NCBI GenBank assembly: GCA_023249635.1
Contig: JAHFCH010000005.1
Coordinates: 1 to 64,000 of the forward strand
Reading direction: 5' to 3'
Length of the DNA: 64,000 nucleotides
Origin: Fibrobacterota bacterium
GTDB taxonomy: Bacteria; Fibrobacterota; Fibrobacteria; UBA11236
Every line of letters begins with the position of its first letter. Position 1 is the first letter of the stretch. The notes under the pieces are model-generated. The model saw only the letters and a list, made by a program, of their open reading frames with translations. It was not told the origin of the DNA and searched no databases. Position numbers and translations under genes: made by a program. Shown here one piece after another: positions 1-8,666 of this stretch.

Positions 1-1
1 C

Positions 2-2611
2 ATCACCTTCCTGCAAACCCTGCCCATCTCGGACATCACGTCCAAGTCGGCGGTAGGCAACCTGCGCATCTTCGTGGATCACTCCCGTCTCAAGGCCAGC
101 AATACCGACGAGACCCAGGTGCGCGTAGTGGCCTTCGACAAGTTCAACAACCCTCTCAAGGGCCGCCTGGTCCGCTTCACCGCCAACCGCGGCATCATCA
201 CCGCCAGCGACAGCACCAACGAGCGCGGCGAAGCCGTGGCCACCTACCGCGCCGTCCCCGTCAACGACGACGTGCGCATCACCGCCAGCGTCACCGTGGA
301 AGATTCCTCCCTGTCCGTGTTCACGACCGTGACCCTCACCGGACTGGAAATCGAAATCAAGCCCCAGTTCACCGACGCCCTGCTCAACCGTACCGTGCCC
401 GTTACCATCCGCATCCTCGACGGCGCGGGCACCCCCGTACCGGACGCGACCATCCTCTTCAACGGCAATCCCGGTTTCGGCACCACCGACGGAGACGGCA
501 TCTTCCGCACCAACGTCACCAGCGGCACCCAGAAGCGCGTCATCGTAACCGCCAAGGCCCTGGGCGCCGAGGACACCAATTACGTCGACTTCTGGTCCGT
601 CATCCCCGGCAAGCCGGACAACAACGTGGACACCATCCGCAAGATGCGCATCTTCTCTTCACGCTCCCAACTCCGCGCCGACAACTCCGATTTCGCCATG
701 GTCTCCGTCATCCTCACCAACGAGGACAACAACCCCGCCGTAGGCGAAACCGTGAAGTTCACCAGCGATCTCGGCATCATCGGTCAATCGGCCACCGTGG
801 ACAGCACGGGCCGGGCCACCGTCATCTTGCACAGCGCGCCCGTGAACGGCACCTGCCGGGTGGAAGCGACGGCCGTGGGCCGCAATCTCAAGGCCTCGAC
901 GGAAATCCTCTTCAGCGGAGTGACCCTGCAATTGGCCGCGGGCCAGACCGATTTGAAAGTGGGCGAACTGGCCAGCCTGGAAGCCACCTTGCGGGACGCA
1001 TCCGGCAACGCCATCGGCGGCGACGTCGTGACCTTCAGCCTCACCGGCGCGGGCACCTTCGACAACGGCGCGGCCTCGTACAGCACGGTCTTGCGGCCCG
1101 ACGGCAAGGCCCTGGTGCGCGTGAACGCAAGCGCGGCGGGAACCATCGTGGCCAAGGCCGCGGCGCTGAATACCTCGGATTCGGTAGCGCTCCGCTTCAA
1201 CACCAATACCTTGAGCCTCGTGTCTTCCAAGCCCACCCTGGTCGTGGGCGGAGCCGACTCCACCCAAATCACCGCCACCTACGTGAACGGTTCGGGCGCT
1301 CCCGTGGCGGGCGCAACCATCAACTTCGCCGCCAACGCGGGCGGCCTCTCCGCAGCCTCGGCCGTGACCGATGGCTCCGGCAAGGCCTCGACCTTCCTGC
1401 GCAGCGCATCCTTCTCCGGCACAGCCACCGTGCAGGCCAACGCTCCCGCGGGCAGCGCCCAAATCAAGGTGGACTTCAACGCCGCCGTTCCCAAGACCAT
1501 CAAGCTGACGGTCACCCCCGACAACATCGGCATCAACGGCGGCCTGGCCAACCTGACCGCCGTGGTGGCGGACGCCCAAGGCAACCTGGTCTCGGGCCAA
1601 AGCGTGAACTTCCGCATCCTACAGGGCCCGGGAGGCGGCGAGAATATCCTGAAGCCGGTAGCCCTGACCCAGGCCGGCGTGGCCCTGAGCCAATTGCAGG
1701 CGGGTAGCGTACCGAGCGGCTACCGTGGGGTGCTGGTGGTGGCGTCGGTAGGCAGCATCGCGGATACGTCGAAGCTGACGATTTCGGGACCGGCGCATAT
1801 CGTAACCGTGTCGCGGCCGCAGGATGATTCGGTGGGCGTGGACAATGGCGGAATCCTGGATGAAACCACTTTCGAATTCTTCACCGGCGCCGTGGTCCAG
1901 GACGTGAATGGCAACGCCGTGGCGGATGGGACGGAGGTGCATTTCAGCGCGACCGTGACAGGTGCCGTCTATGCGGTACGAATTTTCGATCATTGGAACG
2001 GACTGGGCGGAACGATTGAATCGGTGAAACCGGTCTATCGGGTCGTGGCATATGATGTTCCCTTCGAAGACATCAACAACAATCTGAAATTCGATCCCGG
2101 CATCGACCCCGACCTGGATGACGACAATTCCATCTTGCGTCGCGGCGAAGACCGCAACGGAGATGGGGTATTCGATTGGAAGCCCGCCACCCATGACTTC
2201 TGGTTCGATTTCAACGGCAATGGCAGCTGCGATCCGGGCGTAGGCGAGAATGACACGGTCGTGGTAAGCGGCAAGACCTTGTTCGCCGATCTGAACGCGA
2301 ACGGCTTCCGCGACAAAAGCGAGATCATCGTGGACCACGGGACCGCGGGAGTATGCGATGAACCGGCCAGCGGAGATTTCCCTTTCATCGCGCGTGACGT
2401 ACGCGATTACCTTCAGGAAATGCAGTTCCGCGCCAATGACTACGCGGTAGCCATTGAGGTCTCCGCGGTTACCAAGAACGGCGTCGCCCATGCGCGCCTG
2501 CGCTATCCCCGTCAGTTCGCGCGACGCCTGAAGGTCAGCGTCAACGCGGAAGCCAACGGGGTTCGTGATCGGGACGGAGAGCGATTCACCCTTCCGGTAA
2601 TCGGGAAATGA
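2..2611 (+). CDS. Ig-like (Big_1/invasin-type) repeat surface protein with Ca-binding motifs, 5' end outside window
   Basis: The frame is open from the first bases of the window, so the gene starts upstream; 869 residues are visible, and an internal GTG at 74 is not needed as start. The visible protein is a string of about six bacterial Ig-like domains with the recurrent pattern of a polar loop such as DKFNNPLKG or DASGNAIGG followed by VxF and a GxA/G-T-x turn, as in invasin/intimin group 1 domains. The last third changes to acidic calcium-loop motifs (DINNNLKFDPG, DRNGDGVFDW, DFNGNGSCDPG, DLNANGFRDKSE). This suggests an extended, calcium-stabilised cell-surface or secreted adhesin. Its stop overlaps the start of the next gene (ATGA), and both precede the pilus operon, so a pilus- or envelope-associated role is possible but only inferred. 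Confidence 0.85.
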   Translation: MTFLQTLPISDITSKSAVGNLRIFVDHSRLKASNTDETQVRVVAFDKFNNPLKGRLVRFTANRGIITASDSTNERGEAVATYRAVPVNDDVRITASVTVEDSSLSVFTTVTLTGLEIEIKPQFTDALLNRTVPVTIRILDGAGTPVPDATILFNGNPGFGTTDGDGIFRTNVTSGTQKRVIVTAKALGAEDTNYVDFWSVIPGKPDNNVDTIRKMRIFSSRSQLRADNSDFAMVSVILTNEDNNPAVGETVKFTSDLGIIGQSATVDSTGRATVILHSAPVNGTCRVEATAVGRNLKASTEILFSGVTLQLAAGQTDLKVGELASLEATLRDASGNAIGGDVVTFSLTGAGTFDNGAASYSTVLRPDGKALVRVNASAAGTIVAKAAALNTSDSVALRFNTNTLSLVSSKPTLVVGGADSTQITATYVNGSGAPVAGATINFAANAGGLSAASAVTDGSGKASTFLRSASFSGTATVQANAPAGSAQIKVDFNAAVPKTIKLTVTPDNIGINGGLANLTAVVADAQGNLVSGQSVNFRILQGPGGGENILKPVALTQAGVALSQLQAGSVPSGYRGVLVVASVGSIADTSKLTISGPAHIVTVSRPQDDSVGVDNGGILDETTFEFFTGAVVQDVNGNAVADGTEVHFSATVTGAVYAVRIFDHWNGLGGTIESVKPVYRVVAYDVPFEDINNNLKFDPGIDPDLDDDNSILRRGEDRNGDGVFDWKPATHDFWFDFNGNGSCDPGVGENDTVVVSGKTLFADLNANGFRDKSEIIVDHGTAGVCDEPASGDFPFIARDVRDYLQEMQFRANDYAVAIEVSAVTKNGVAHARLRYPRQFARRLKVSVNAEANGVRDRDGERFTLPVIGK

Positions 2612-3435
2612 TGGGCACCGCGATGGGAACCAATTTCGGCATGACGGCGAGACTCGTGGCTTGCGTGTTGGCTGTCGCCCCGATAGCACGGGCGGAATTC
2701 CCCTTGGAGTCCATGGGACCGACAAATCTCGGAATCCAATACGGCCTCACTTTCCGGGGCCAGGATATCACCACGCAGAACGTGGCATCCCACGAGACCA
2801 TCCACGCATTCAGCCTCGGATATTCACCGCTGCCTTACCTGGGCCTGGAAGCGGGGCTCGGCCTCGACCGGTTTGACGTCGATAAATACAATTCCACCCG
2901 CTTCCGCGGCGAGTTCGGAATCTCTCCTTTGTTCGGACTCACCTTGGCCACGCCGACCTTGCTGGATTTGGCCCGCTTGGATGCCGGCGCCAGGTTCCTT
3001 TACCTGAACAGTGAAGACGACAATGGTTATTCCTATTCCGGCTTCATCACTTCACCGTGGATCTCCTTAGTGGTGACCCCGCTTGCTTATCTGAACGCGC
3101 AACTGGGGGCCCGTGGCCATTTCATCGGCGGCACAATGCGCGCTCCCGACGGGCGGGACAGGCCTTTCGGAAACGGGGAAACCGTGCGGGGATTCTTTTC
3201 CATCACCCTGAAGTCGCCCAGCGAATCAGCCTTCCTGACCTTCGATGCCGATTTCTCCCCTTCCGCCGAAGCCGATTGGAACAAAGGGCCGAATGAGGCC
3301 TCGATCGGGATCTCATGCGGAACCCTGCTTGGGTGGAAAGCCAAAGCCGCCGAGGGAAAATCGCCTTCGCCGTATTTCCCCGCTTACGAGGATATGAAGA
3401 AGAAGCAGGACAAGATGGCGGAGGAAGTCGAATAA
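2608..3435 (+). CDS. Predicted outer-membrane beta-barrel protein
   Basis: The 275-residue product has a signal peptide (hydrophobic run near residues 13-28 ending in ARAEF). The rest alternates polar and aromatic/hydrophobic residues in short strands (LGIQYGLTF, FSLGYSPLPYLGLEAGLGL, SPWISLVVTPLAYLNAQLG), typical of a small outer-membrane barrel. The C-terminus ends in a charged Lys/Glu tail rather than the usual terminal aromatic residue. No family is recognised. The start overlaps the preceding stop, and pilC starts 4 bases after its stop, so the three genes are probably one transcript. It may anchor or export the upstream adhesin, which is inference from position only. Confidence 0.7.
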   Translation: MMGTAMGTNFGMTARLVACVLAVAPIARAEFPLESMGPTNLGIQYGLTFRGQDITTQNVASHETIHAFSLGYSPLPYLGLEAGLGLDRFDVDKYNSTRFRGEFGISPLFGLTLATPTLLDLARLDAGARFLYLNSEDDNGYSYSGFITSPWISLVVTPLAYLNAQLGARGHFIGGTMRAPDGRDRPFGNGETVRGFFSITLKSPSESAFLTFDADFSPSAEADWNKGPNEASIGISCGTLLGWKAKAAEGKSPSPYFPAYEDMKKKQDKMAEEVE

Positions 3436-3439
3436 CGCC

Positions 3440-4678
3440 ATGGGCAAGTTCAGCTACAAAGTCCGGGATCGGGAAGACCGGGTGCTAATTGGCACCATGG
3501 ATGCGATTACCGCGGACGAGGTTCTGGAAAAACTGTCCCAGAAATCCTTGCTTCCTATCCAGGTGAAGGAACTTTCCAAGGATGAACTGAACACTCGTCC
3601 GTCACTCACGGAAATCCTCCGCGAAAGCTTTAAAACGCGCCATGACCGTGTCCCTTACAAAGTAGTCGTATTCTTTACCCGTCAACTTGCAACTATGGTC
3701 GGGCAAGGGGTTCCCCTTTCCAGGGCACTGGACCAACTGGCCAAAGGCGAAAGAGACGTCTTCAAGAAAATCATCCTGCAGGTGGCCGAAGACCTCTCCT
3801 CCGGGTTCACCTTTTCGGAGGCTCTGGCCCGCCATCCCGGAGCGTTCAATTCCATGTACGTAGCGGTGGCGCATTCCGGTGAAGTGGCCGGGGCCTTGGA
3901 TCGAGTGCTTGACGGTATGGCAAATTACATGGAGAGCGTGGAAATAATGCGCGGGAAAGTGAAGACCGCCATGCGCTATCCCATCTTCATCGCGTGCTTC
4001 GTCTCCCTAATGATGGTTGGAATCCTCTGGAAGCTCGTTCCCACATTCGCCACCATCTACAAAAGCATGAACGCGGTCCTACCGGCTCCAACCCAGTTCC
4101 TGATTTTCGCTTCGGAAACGATGCGCCACAACGCCCTTATCTTGATCGGGGCCGCGATTTTCTGTTTCGTCGCATTCCGAGTGTTGCTCACGCAGGAAGC
4201 CTTCCAAATTGCGTGGCAAAAGACCATCTTGTCCGCTCCGGTGTTCGGGGGCATACTAAGGAAGAATATCTGGGCCACCTATTGCCGTACCATGTCCCTG
4301 CTGATGGGCGCGGGCACTCCCATTCTCAAAGCCACGGAGATTGCGGGTGCCACCGTGAATAACCGATATTTCTCAAAGAACCTGGAGTCGATTTTTTCCG
4401 GATTGCGTAAGGGGGATCTCCTGAGCGAGGCGTTGGAAGCCAGCAATCTATTCCCAGTACTAGTGGTGCAACTAGTAGCCACAGGCGAAACCAGCGGCAA
4501 GGTCGACGAGCTTTTGGCCAAGGCTGCCGAATTCTATGAACGCGAGATCCGCAATGTCGTGGACTCATTATCTTCCATCATTGAACCCATTTTGATCGTC
4601 ACTCTCGGAGGAGTGGTGGGCGCGATCCTATTCGCGCTCTACCTGCCAATCTTCCAGGTCGGTCAGTACATCCATTAG
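3440..4678 (+). CDS. pilC: Type IV pilus/type II secretion inner-membrane platform protein PilC/GspF
   Basis: A 412-residue polytopic protein of the GspF/PilC family, the inner-membrane platform that couples the assembly ATPase to pilin extrusion. The N-terminal KFSYKVRDREDRVLIGTMDA resembles the usual start of the family. Two GspF domains follow: the first carries FFTRQLATMVGQGVPLSRAL and LSSGFTFSEALARHPGAF, the second TYCRTMSLLMGAGTPILKAT and LRKGDLLSEALEASNLFP. Three hydrophobic segments lie near residues 175-200, 230-255 and 380-405. Length fits the family (about 400). It heads the prepilin genes; its ATPase partner is encoded separately at 19211. Confidence 0.95.
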   Translation: MGKFSYKVRDREDRVLIGTMDAITADEVLEKLSQKSLLPIQVKELSKDELNTRPSLTEILRESFKTRHDRVPYKVVVFFTRQLATMVGQGVPLSRALDQLAKGERDVFKKIILQVAEDLSSGFTFSEALARHPGAFNSMYVAVAHSGEVAGALDRVLDGMANYMESVEIMRGKVKTAMRYPIFIACFVSLMMVGILWKLVPTFATIYKSMNAVLPAPTQFLIFASETMRHNALILIGAAIFCFVAFRVLLTQEAFQIAWQKTILSAPVFGGILRKNIWATYCRTMSLLMGAGTPILKATEIAGATVNNRYFSKNLESIFSGLRKGDLLSEALEASNLFPVLVVQLVATGETSGKVDELLAKAAEFYEREIRNVVDSLSSIIEPILIVTLGGVVGAILFALYLPIFQVGQYIH

Positions 4679-4758
4679 GTGGCCGTATGGCTTACTCAGA
4701 AGTGCTCCGTGTGCAGTCAAACCAAGTAGAATCCATAATCTATTCAGGAGAGAATCAA

Positions 4759-5190
4759 ATGAAAAAGATGAACCTTAAAAGCCAAAGGGGTTTCACCCTC
4801 GTGGAAGTTATCGTAGTGGCGATCATCGTCGCCGCCCTGGCCGCGGTGGCGATTCCACTCTATAACAACTACGTAACAACCTCCAAGAACAATATGGCGG
4901 CCAACGCCGGCGGTGCTGTCGCGTCCTTCATCGGAGCATGTATCGGCCTGGGTGGAGAACCGGGTGGAGTAACTACAACGGATGCCGTAGGAGTTGCCGG
5001 TACCCCTCTAGTCGCCACTTGCCTCGATATTGGTAAGGCGACAGTACACAACGCTTCGACCATCCAAGTCCCCGATGGGATTCACATCAAGATTACCGGG
5101 AAGACTACAGGATCCCAGGTTGTCACCAACGGTTCGGTTGCGACAGGTGGAACTGACGTGAATGCTCCGGATCAGAAATACTCATTCTGA
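4759..5190 (+). CDS. Type IV prepilin (major pilin-like)
   Basis: A 143-residue prepilin. A short basic leader ending SQRG is followed by the methylated-Phe motif FTLVEVIVVAIIVAALAAVA, with the conserved Glu5 of mature pilins. I start at the ATG at 4759, which has an AGGAG-type ribosome site 8-10 bases upstream, rather than at the in-frame ATG at 4687, which would add 24 residues before the leader. The globular part is small and Gly/Thr-rich with two cysteines that could form a disulfide. It is first of five consecutive prepilin-like genes and has the best-formed ribosome site, consistent with an abundant subunit. An 80-base gap after pilC may hold its own promoter. Confidence 0.9.
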   Translation: MKKMNLKSQRGFTLVEVIVVAIIVAALAAVAIPLYNNYVTTSKNNMAANAGGAVASFIGACIGLGGEPGGVTTTDAVGVAGTPLVATCLDIGKATVHNASTIQVPDGIHIKITGKTTGSQVVTNGSVATGGTDVNAPDQKYSF

Positions 5191-5207
5191 CCGAATTGAA
5201 TGCGGAG

Positions 5208-5588
5208 ATGCGTAGCATAGGTTTAGGGAGAGGCGGGCGTAGCTGCAGTGCTACTCAGCCTATGCGCGCCCATCCCCGGGGTTTCGTGCTAACGGAAGTC
5301 CTGGTCGTGTCTATAATTGTGGCCATACTTGCGGTAACGGCAATCCCCTTGTATACCGGGTATGTCCAGAACCAAAAAAAGATGGCGGCACTGGCGATAG
5401 CTCAGACAGCATCCATAACAGCAGCCTCAATTCTCCGCAGGACTGGAGTCGCTCCGACGAGTGCTGAGCTGAACGCCGCGCTCGCCATCCCAAACGCGAC
5501 GCAATTCACTATCACCGTAATTGCCGGCCCCAAAGTGAGAGTCATTGAAAATTCCGAAGCCACAGCTGATACTTCAGTAAATTTCTGA
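5208..5588 (+). CDS. Prepilin-like protein, probable tandem paralogue of the preceding pilin
   Basis: The product has the prepilin core PRGFVLTEVLVVSIIVAILA, with Gly before the cleavage point and Glu5 retained, but Val replaces the usual Thr at position 2. The helix and following residues (IPLYTGYVQNQKKMA) resemble the preceding pilin, and the short C-terminal domain ends similarly, so a tandem duplication is likely. The start is uncertain: ATG at 5208 (used), ATG at 5262 giving a 7-residue leader, or TTG at 5196; none has a clear ribosome site. About 126 residues, with Ala-rich helix and no cysteines. Confidence 0.75.
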   Translation: MRSIGLGRGGRSCSATQPMRAHPRGFVLTEVLVVSIIVAILAVTAIPLYTGYVQNQKKMAALAIAQTASITAASILRRTGVAPTSAELNAALAIPNATQFTITVIAGPKVRVIENSEATADTSVNF

Positions 5589-5595
5589 GCTACCC

Positions 5596-6051
5596 TTGCG
5601 TTCCGAATTTTCGACACCCGGCTGCTGCGCCTCGACAGATACAAGGGCCGGCTTCACGTTGATCGAAGTAATGGTCTCGTCCATAATCCTCGGCCTTACG
5701 GTTTCGGCTGTCGTCTTTACAGTCATCAATTCTTCCAATTTTCGGTTGGGAAATGACCACTACCGCCAAGCCCGGATCCTCGCCCAGGAGGAACTGGAAG
5801 ATACGCGTTTTCATTTTCTGAACTATGAATGGGATTTTTATGAAGATGACTTCATGTTCGACTACGGAGCGGATGCCGTACAGGTGCCGACTTCAGCCCA
5901 CCAGGTGGTGTCTACTAGCGATGAACTAACCCCGGAAATGAGTGATGCGGTATTCACGCCTTTTCGAGTCGTAACTTCGCATGTTACCTGGACTGAAAAC
6001 GGGCACGCTATGAGCGTTACCTTATACAAACGGATCGCCAAGCTCAAATGA
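5596..6051 (+). CDS. Prepilin-like minor pilin (PilV/GspI-type)
   Basis: A 151-residue protein with an N-terminal prepilin motif RAGFTLIEVMVSSIILGLTV including Glu5. The C-terminal part is acidic (NYEWDFYEDDFMFDYGADA) and resembles the small beta domain of PilV/GspI minor pilins in size and place. The apparent start is TTG at 5596, giving an 18-residue leader. Its stop overlaps the next start in an ATGA, so translation is probably coupled. Minor pilins of this kind prime fibre assembly at the tip; assignment to PilV rather than GspI cannot be settled from sequence reading. Confidence 0.8.
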   Translation: MRSEFSTPGCCASTDTRAGFTLIEVMVSSIILGLTVSAVVFTVINSSNFRLGNDHYRQARILAQEELEDTRFHFLNYEWDFYEDDFMFDYGADAVQVPTSAHQVVSTSDELTPEMSDAVFTPFRVVTSHVTWTENGHAMSVTLYKRIAKLK

Positions 6052-6659
6052 AAAGGGCTGCAGGATTCACGCTTATCGAGACACTGGTCACGGCTGTTAT
6101 CGCTCTGATTATTCCCGCTGTGGTCATCGCCGTTCTCAAGGTCAGCAGCGCGCAATTATCAGAGAATTCTGTGGGGTTGCGACTGACGCAGATTGCGGAT
6201 GGCGTTTCCGAATCTATCCACCGCGCAGCCCTTAAGGCCACCTACGTTTACGAATGGAACGAAGGAAGCGCAGGTTGCCCGGTCGCGGTCAATGTCGCCG
6301 TCGAAAACCTAACAGGCGTTGTATTTTGCGACGATACACGCGCGATAATCGCAGGGTTCAGGGTTATCCGGTTAACCGGATCCGAATCTTACCTGGGCAA
6401 GCTGCAAGAATGGAAAGCCGGAGGAGCTTGGAGTGATATCACTTATTCCTCAGACGTCGTAAAAGTGACGATCGACAATCTTGATCATTACAGTGAGAAA
6501 AAGAGGAATGGCTTGTTTGGCATAAGGAATGATGGCTTTTTCTTCTGGTACAATATGCGATTTAATATGTCTATTGCCGGAGTTCGGGATTCGCTTCCTC
6601 TGCAAACCCAGTCGGCGGTATGCCGCAATGCCCCAAGTGTACTTGATAAATGGAAATAA
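6048..6659 (+). CDS. Prepilin-like minor pilin (PilW/GspJ-type)
   Basis: A 203-residue product with the class III signal MKRAAGFTLIETLVTAVIAL. The helix is interrupted by Pro (IIPAVVIAV), then a larger beta-rich domain follows with two cysteine-containing strands. Length and gene order (after the V/I-type pilin, before the X/K-type) match PilW or GspJ. Base composition is visibly less GC-rich than the flanking parts of the window. The start forms an ATGA overlap with the preceding stop; the next gene starts 10 bases before its stop. Confidence 0.75.
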   Translation: MKRAAGFTLIETLVTAVIALIIPAVVIAVLKVSSAQLSENSVGLRLTQIADGVSESIHRAALKATYVYEWNEGSAGCPVAVNVAVENLTGVVFCDDTRAIIAGFRVIRLTGSESYLGKLQEWKAGGAWSDITYSSDVVKVTIDNLDHYSEKKRNGLFGIRNDGFFFWYNMRFNMSIAGVRDSLPLQTQSAVCRNAPSVLDKWK

Positions 6660-7132
6660 CTCAGAGAGGTTCCGTATTAGCCGGCGTGATCGGCATCAGC
6701 ATGGTCATGTCCATGGCGGCCGGAGGCTTGCTGGTGGTGGCAAGCAACTCTCGCAATGACGAGGACATGGTCTTTCGCCGTGCTGGTTGTTACCTCGATG
6801 CCGAATCAGCATTGATTACCGGGGCGGCATGGCTTCGCAACCACGATGCCGACAGCAGAGCATTCATCAATACAAACCAGGGTTGGCCAAGTAATACGAA
6901 AATCCTGATCAACAATTTAGAGTTCGAGAATAAATCCTTCGTTACCTTAACCATCGTAGACAATGCCCCTTTCCCGGGATCAGTCGCGGCTACTACGTCA
7001 TCGATGAAGATCCTGACTGCTTTGGCCACCCATGGCTCGGAATCGGTCCAGTTCACCTGGGACGTCGGTACAGCAAGTACGGGTCCAAATTCCCAGCCCG
7101 ATCTTTCCCTCACCAAATGGAGATCGCCTTGA
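6650..7132 (+). CDS. PilX/GspK-like minor pilin component
   Basis: A 160-residue product starting METITQ-like with QRGSVLAGVIGISMVMSMAA, a hydrophobic helix after Arg-Gly typical of PilX/GspK proteins, which often lack Glu5. The following YLDAESALITGAAWLRNH matches the usual Ala/Glu-rich helix (A-E-x-A) of PilX-like proteins. No close family match beyond this is claimed. It overlaps both neighbours and completes the run of five prepilin-like genes ahead of pilM. Confidence 0.65.
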   Translation: MEITQRGSVLAGVIGISMVMSMAAGGLLVVASNSRNDEDMVFRRAGCYLDAESALITGAAWLRNHDADSRAFINTNQGWPSNTKILINNLEFENKSFVTLTIVDNAPFPGSVAATTSSMKILTALATHGSESVQFTWDVGTASTGPNSQPDLSLTKWRSP

Positions 7133-8079
7133 AGCGAAGCATCCAAATATCCAACCCTGGTTTCACGCTCGGGGTGGAATTCGACTCCTTGGCCATCCGT
7201 GCCGCGAGACTTTTCTCCGATGGCAGAGGCGGCTTTTCCATTTCCGGGTTGGATGAATTCCGGGGCGATCTTTCCGATGACGATGCTATTATCGAAGGTC
7301 TAAGAAAGCTAAATACGCGTTTGGGCGTGGGAGCGCGGGAATCCGTAGTTTCCTGTGTCACTGGAAAGCAGGTTTACGCGACCCAGATTCCCTTCCGGAA
7401 ACTGGGCTCGGAAGAACTAGAACAGGCATTACGCCTAGAGCTACGAAAAACGGTTCACTTCGAAATCGCCACCTCCGCCTTGGATTATGAAGTCCTTCCC
7501 GACGATCAAGGTAATGATAGTGGCAGTTGCCAATTGATGGTCGCCTTGGCAGCTAACTCCGTTCTCACACGGCAAATGCAAGTGCTAGAACGTGCGGGAC
7601 TGAAAGCCGCCACTGTCGATGTACTCCCAATCTCCATCGCGAATGCGATATGGAGTTGGCGTCAGGGCCAGGAGTCGGATGCGCCCGCGGTCGCCCTCCA
7701 TATCGGGCCCCAGGTTTCCACGATTGTCATCGACGGGGAATTTTCACCCTTCTTTAACCGAAGCATCTATTTCGCCGCAGAAGAAGTTTTTGGCGAACAG
7801 TTATCAGCATCGGATAAAGCCAAAAGGCTCCAGTCGCTGGCTGACGAAGTCACGAGATCCCTCTCGTTCTATGAAAAAAATGCCTTGGGTACTGGGTTCC
7901 AGGAAATACTTCTACTTGGAGATTACCTCAGCTCGCCGACACTTACCGATGCCTTGCGCCGTCAGACGGGACTAATGACGTCGCGCATGGATTTGGCCGC
8001 CAAGCTGGGTAGCGGCCTCACTGCGGAGCCTGGAAAATTCGATTTGGCCTTGGCTTTGGCATTGCGGGGTAACTTATGA
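7117..8079 (+). CDS. pilM: Type IV pilus assembly protein PilM (actin-like, cytoplasmic)
   Basis: A 320-residue soluble protein of the PilM/FtsA-like actin fold. The start reads FTLGVEFDSLAIRAARL, equivalent to the VGIDIGSSSIKAVEL strand of PilM, followed by FRKLGSEELEQALRLE and VALHIGPQVSTIVIDG, the second nucleotide-binding strand pair. PilM sits under the inner membrane and binds the N-terminal tail of PilN. Two starts are possible: ATG at 7117, or TTG at 7129 with a GGAG site 6 bases upstream and a stop/start overlap like its neighbours. The order pilM-N-O-P-Q that follows supports the call over GspL. Confidence 0.88.
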   Translation: MEIALKRSIQISNPGFTLGVEFDSLAIRAARLFSDGRGGFSISGLDEFRGDLSDDDAIIEGLRKLNTRLGVGARESVVSCVTGKQVYATQIPFRKLGSEELEQALRLELRKTVHFEIATSALDYEVLPDDQGNDSGSCQLMVALAANSVLTRQMQVLERAGLKAATVDVLPISIANAIWSWRQGQESDAPAVALHIGPQVSTIVIDGEFSPFFNRSIYFAAEEVFGEQLSASDKAKRLQSLADEVTRSLSFYEKNALGTGFQEILLLGDYLSSPTLTDALRRQTGLMTSRMDLAAKLGSGLTAEPGKFDLALALALRGNL

Positions 8080-8666
8080 GTGTTAAGGGAGGTGCGGGAC
8101 TCTACCGATTGAATCTCATTCGAGCCACGCGCGAACGTGAAATCAAGTCCGAGCGAAAGAAGCGGCTCGCTTTCATCATCGGGGCCGGATGCTTTGGATT
8201 TTTCGCAATCTCCCTCATCTATTCGACTCTGACCATCTGGCAGATGGAACATGTGATTACCATTGAGAAGGATAAGGTGTCCCGGCTTAAGCAGGAATAC
8301 ACAAAATACACCGCCACAAAATTAATTGTCGATAAGTCCGATATTGAACAGCTTGGGGAACTACAGGATAAGGGAATCTTGTGGACAAAGAAACTCGCAG
8401 CTATGGCCAACCATCTGCCGGAGAATTATTGGATCACCCATTTCGCGTATAACAACAACGAACTGAAGGTAAATGGTTACGGGTACACGAACACCCAGCA
8501 GGAGCAGCTACTGGTGCTCGACGCATACCTGGAGGGACTCAAGAAAGACACAACTTTTTCCGACGTCTTCGGAAGATTGAAATTGAACTATGCTGACCGG
8601 GCCGGCGAGTCTGGTCGGGTCGCCTTCGAATTCTCCGCCTATACTTCGAAATGGATGGGGCAATGA
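8076..8666 (+). CDS. pilN: Type IV pilus assembly protein PilN
   Basis: A 196-residue bitopic protein. The N-terminal YRLNLIRATREREIKSERKK contains the characteristic NL(I/L)P-like PilM-binding segment, followed by one membrane helix near residues 31-52 and a coiled coil (EKDKVSRLKQEYTKY). The C-terminal ferredoxin-like half includes the typical LPENYWITHFAYNNNELKV. PilN links cytoplasmic PilM to periplasmic PilO. The start overlaps the pilM stop (ATGA), and pilO overlaps its own stop. Confidence 0.88.
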   Translation: MSVKGGAGLYRLNLIRATREREIKSERKKRLAFIIGAGCFGFFAISLIYSTLTIWQMEHVITIEKDKVSRLKQEYTKYTATKLIVDKSDIEQLGELQDKGILWTKKLAAMANHLPENYWITHFAYNNNELKVNGYGYTNTQQEQLLVLDAYLEGLKKDTTFSDVFGRLKLNYADRAGESGRVAFEFSAYTSKWMGQ

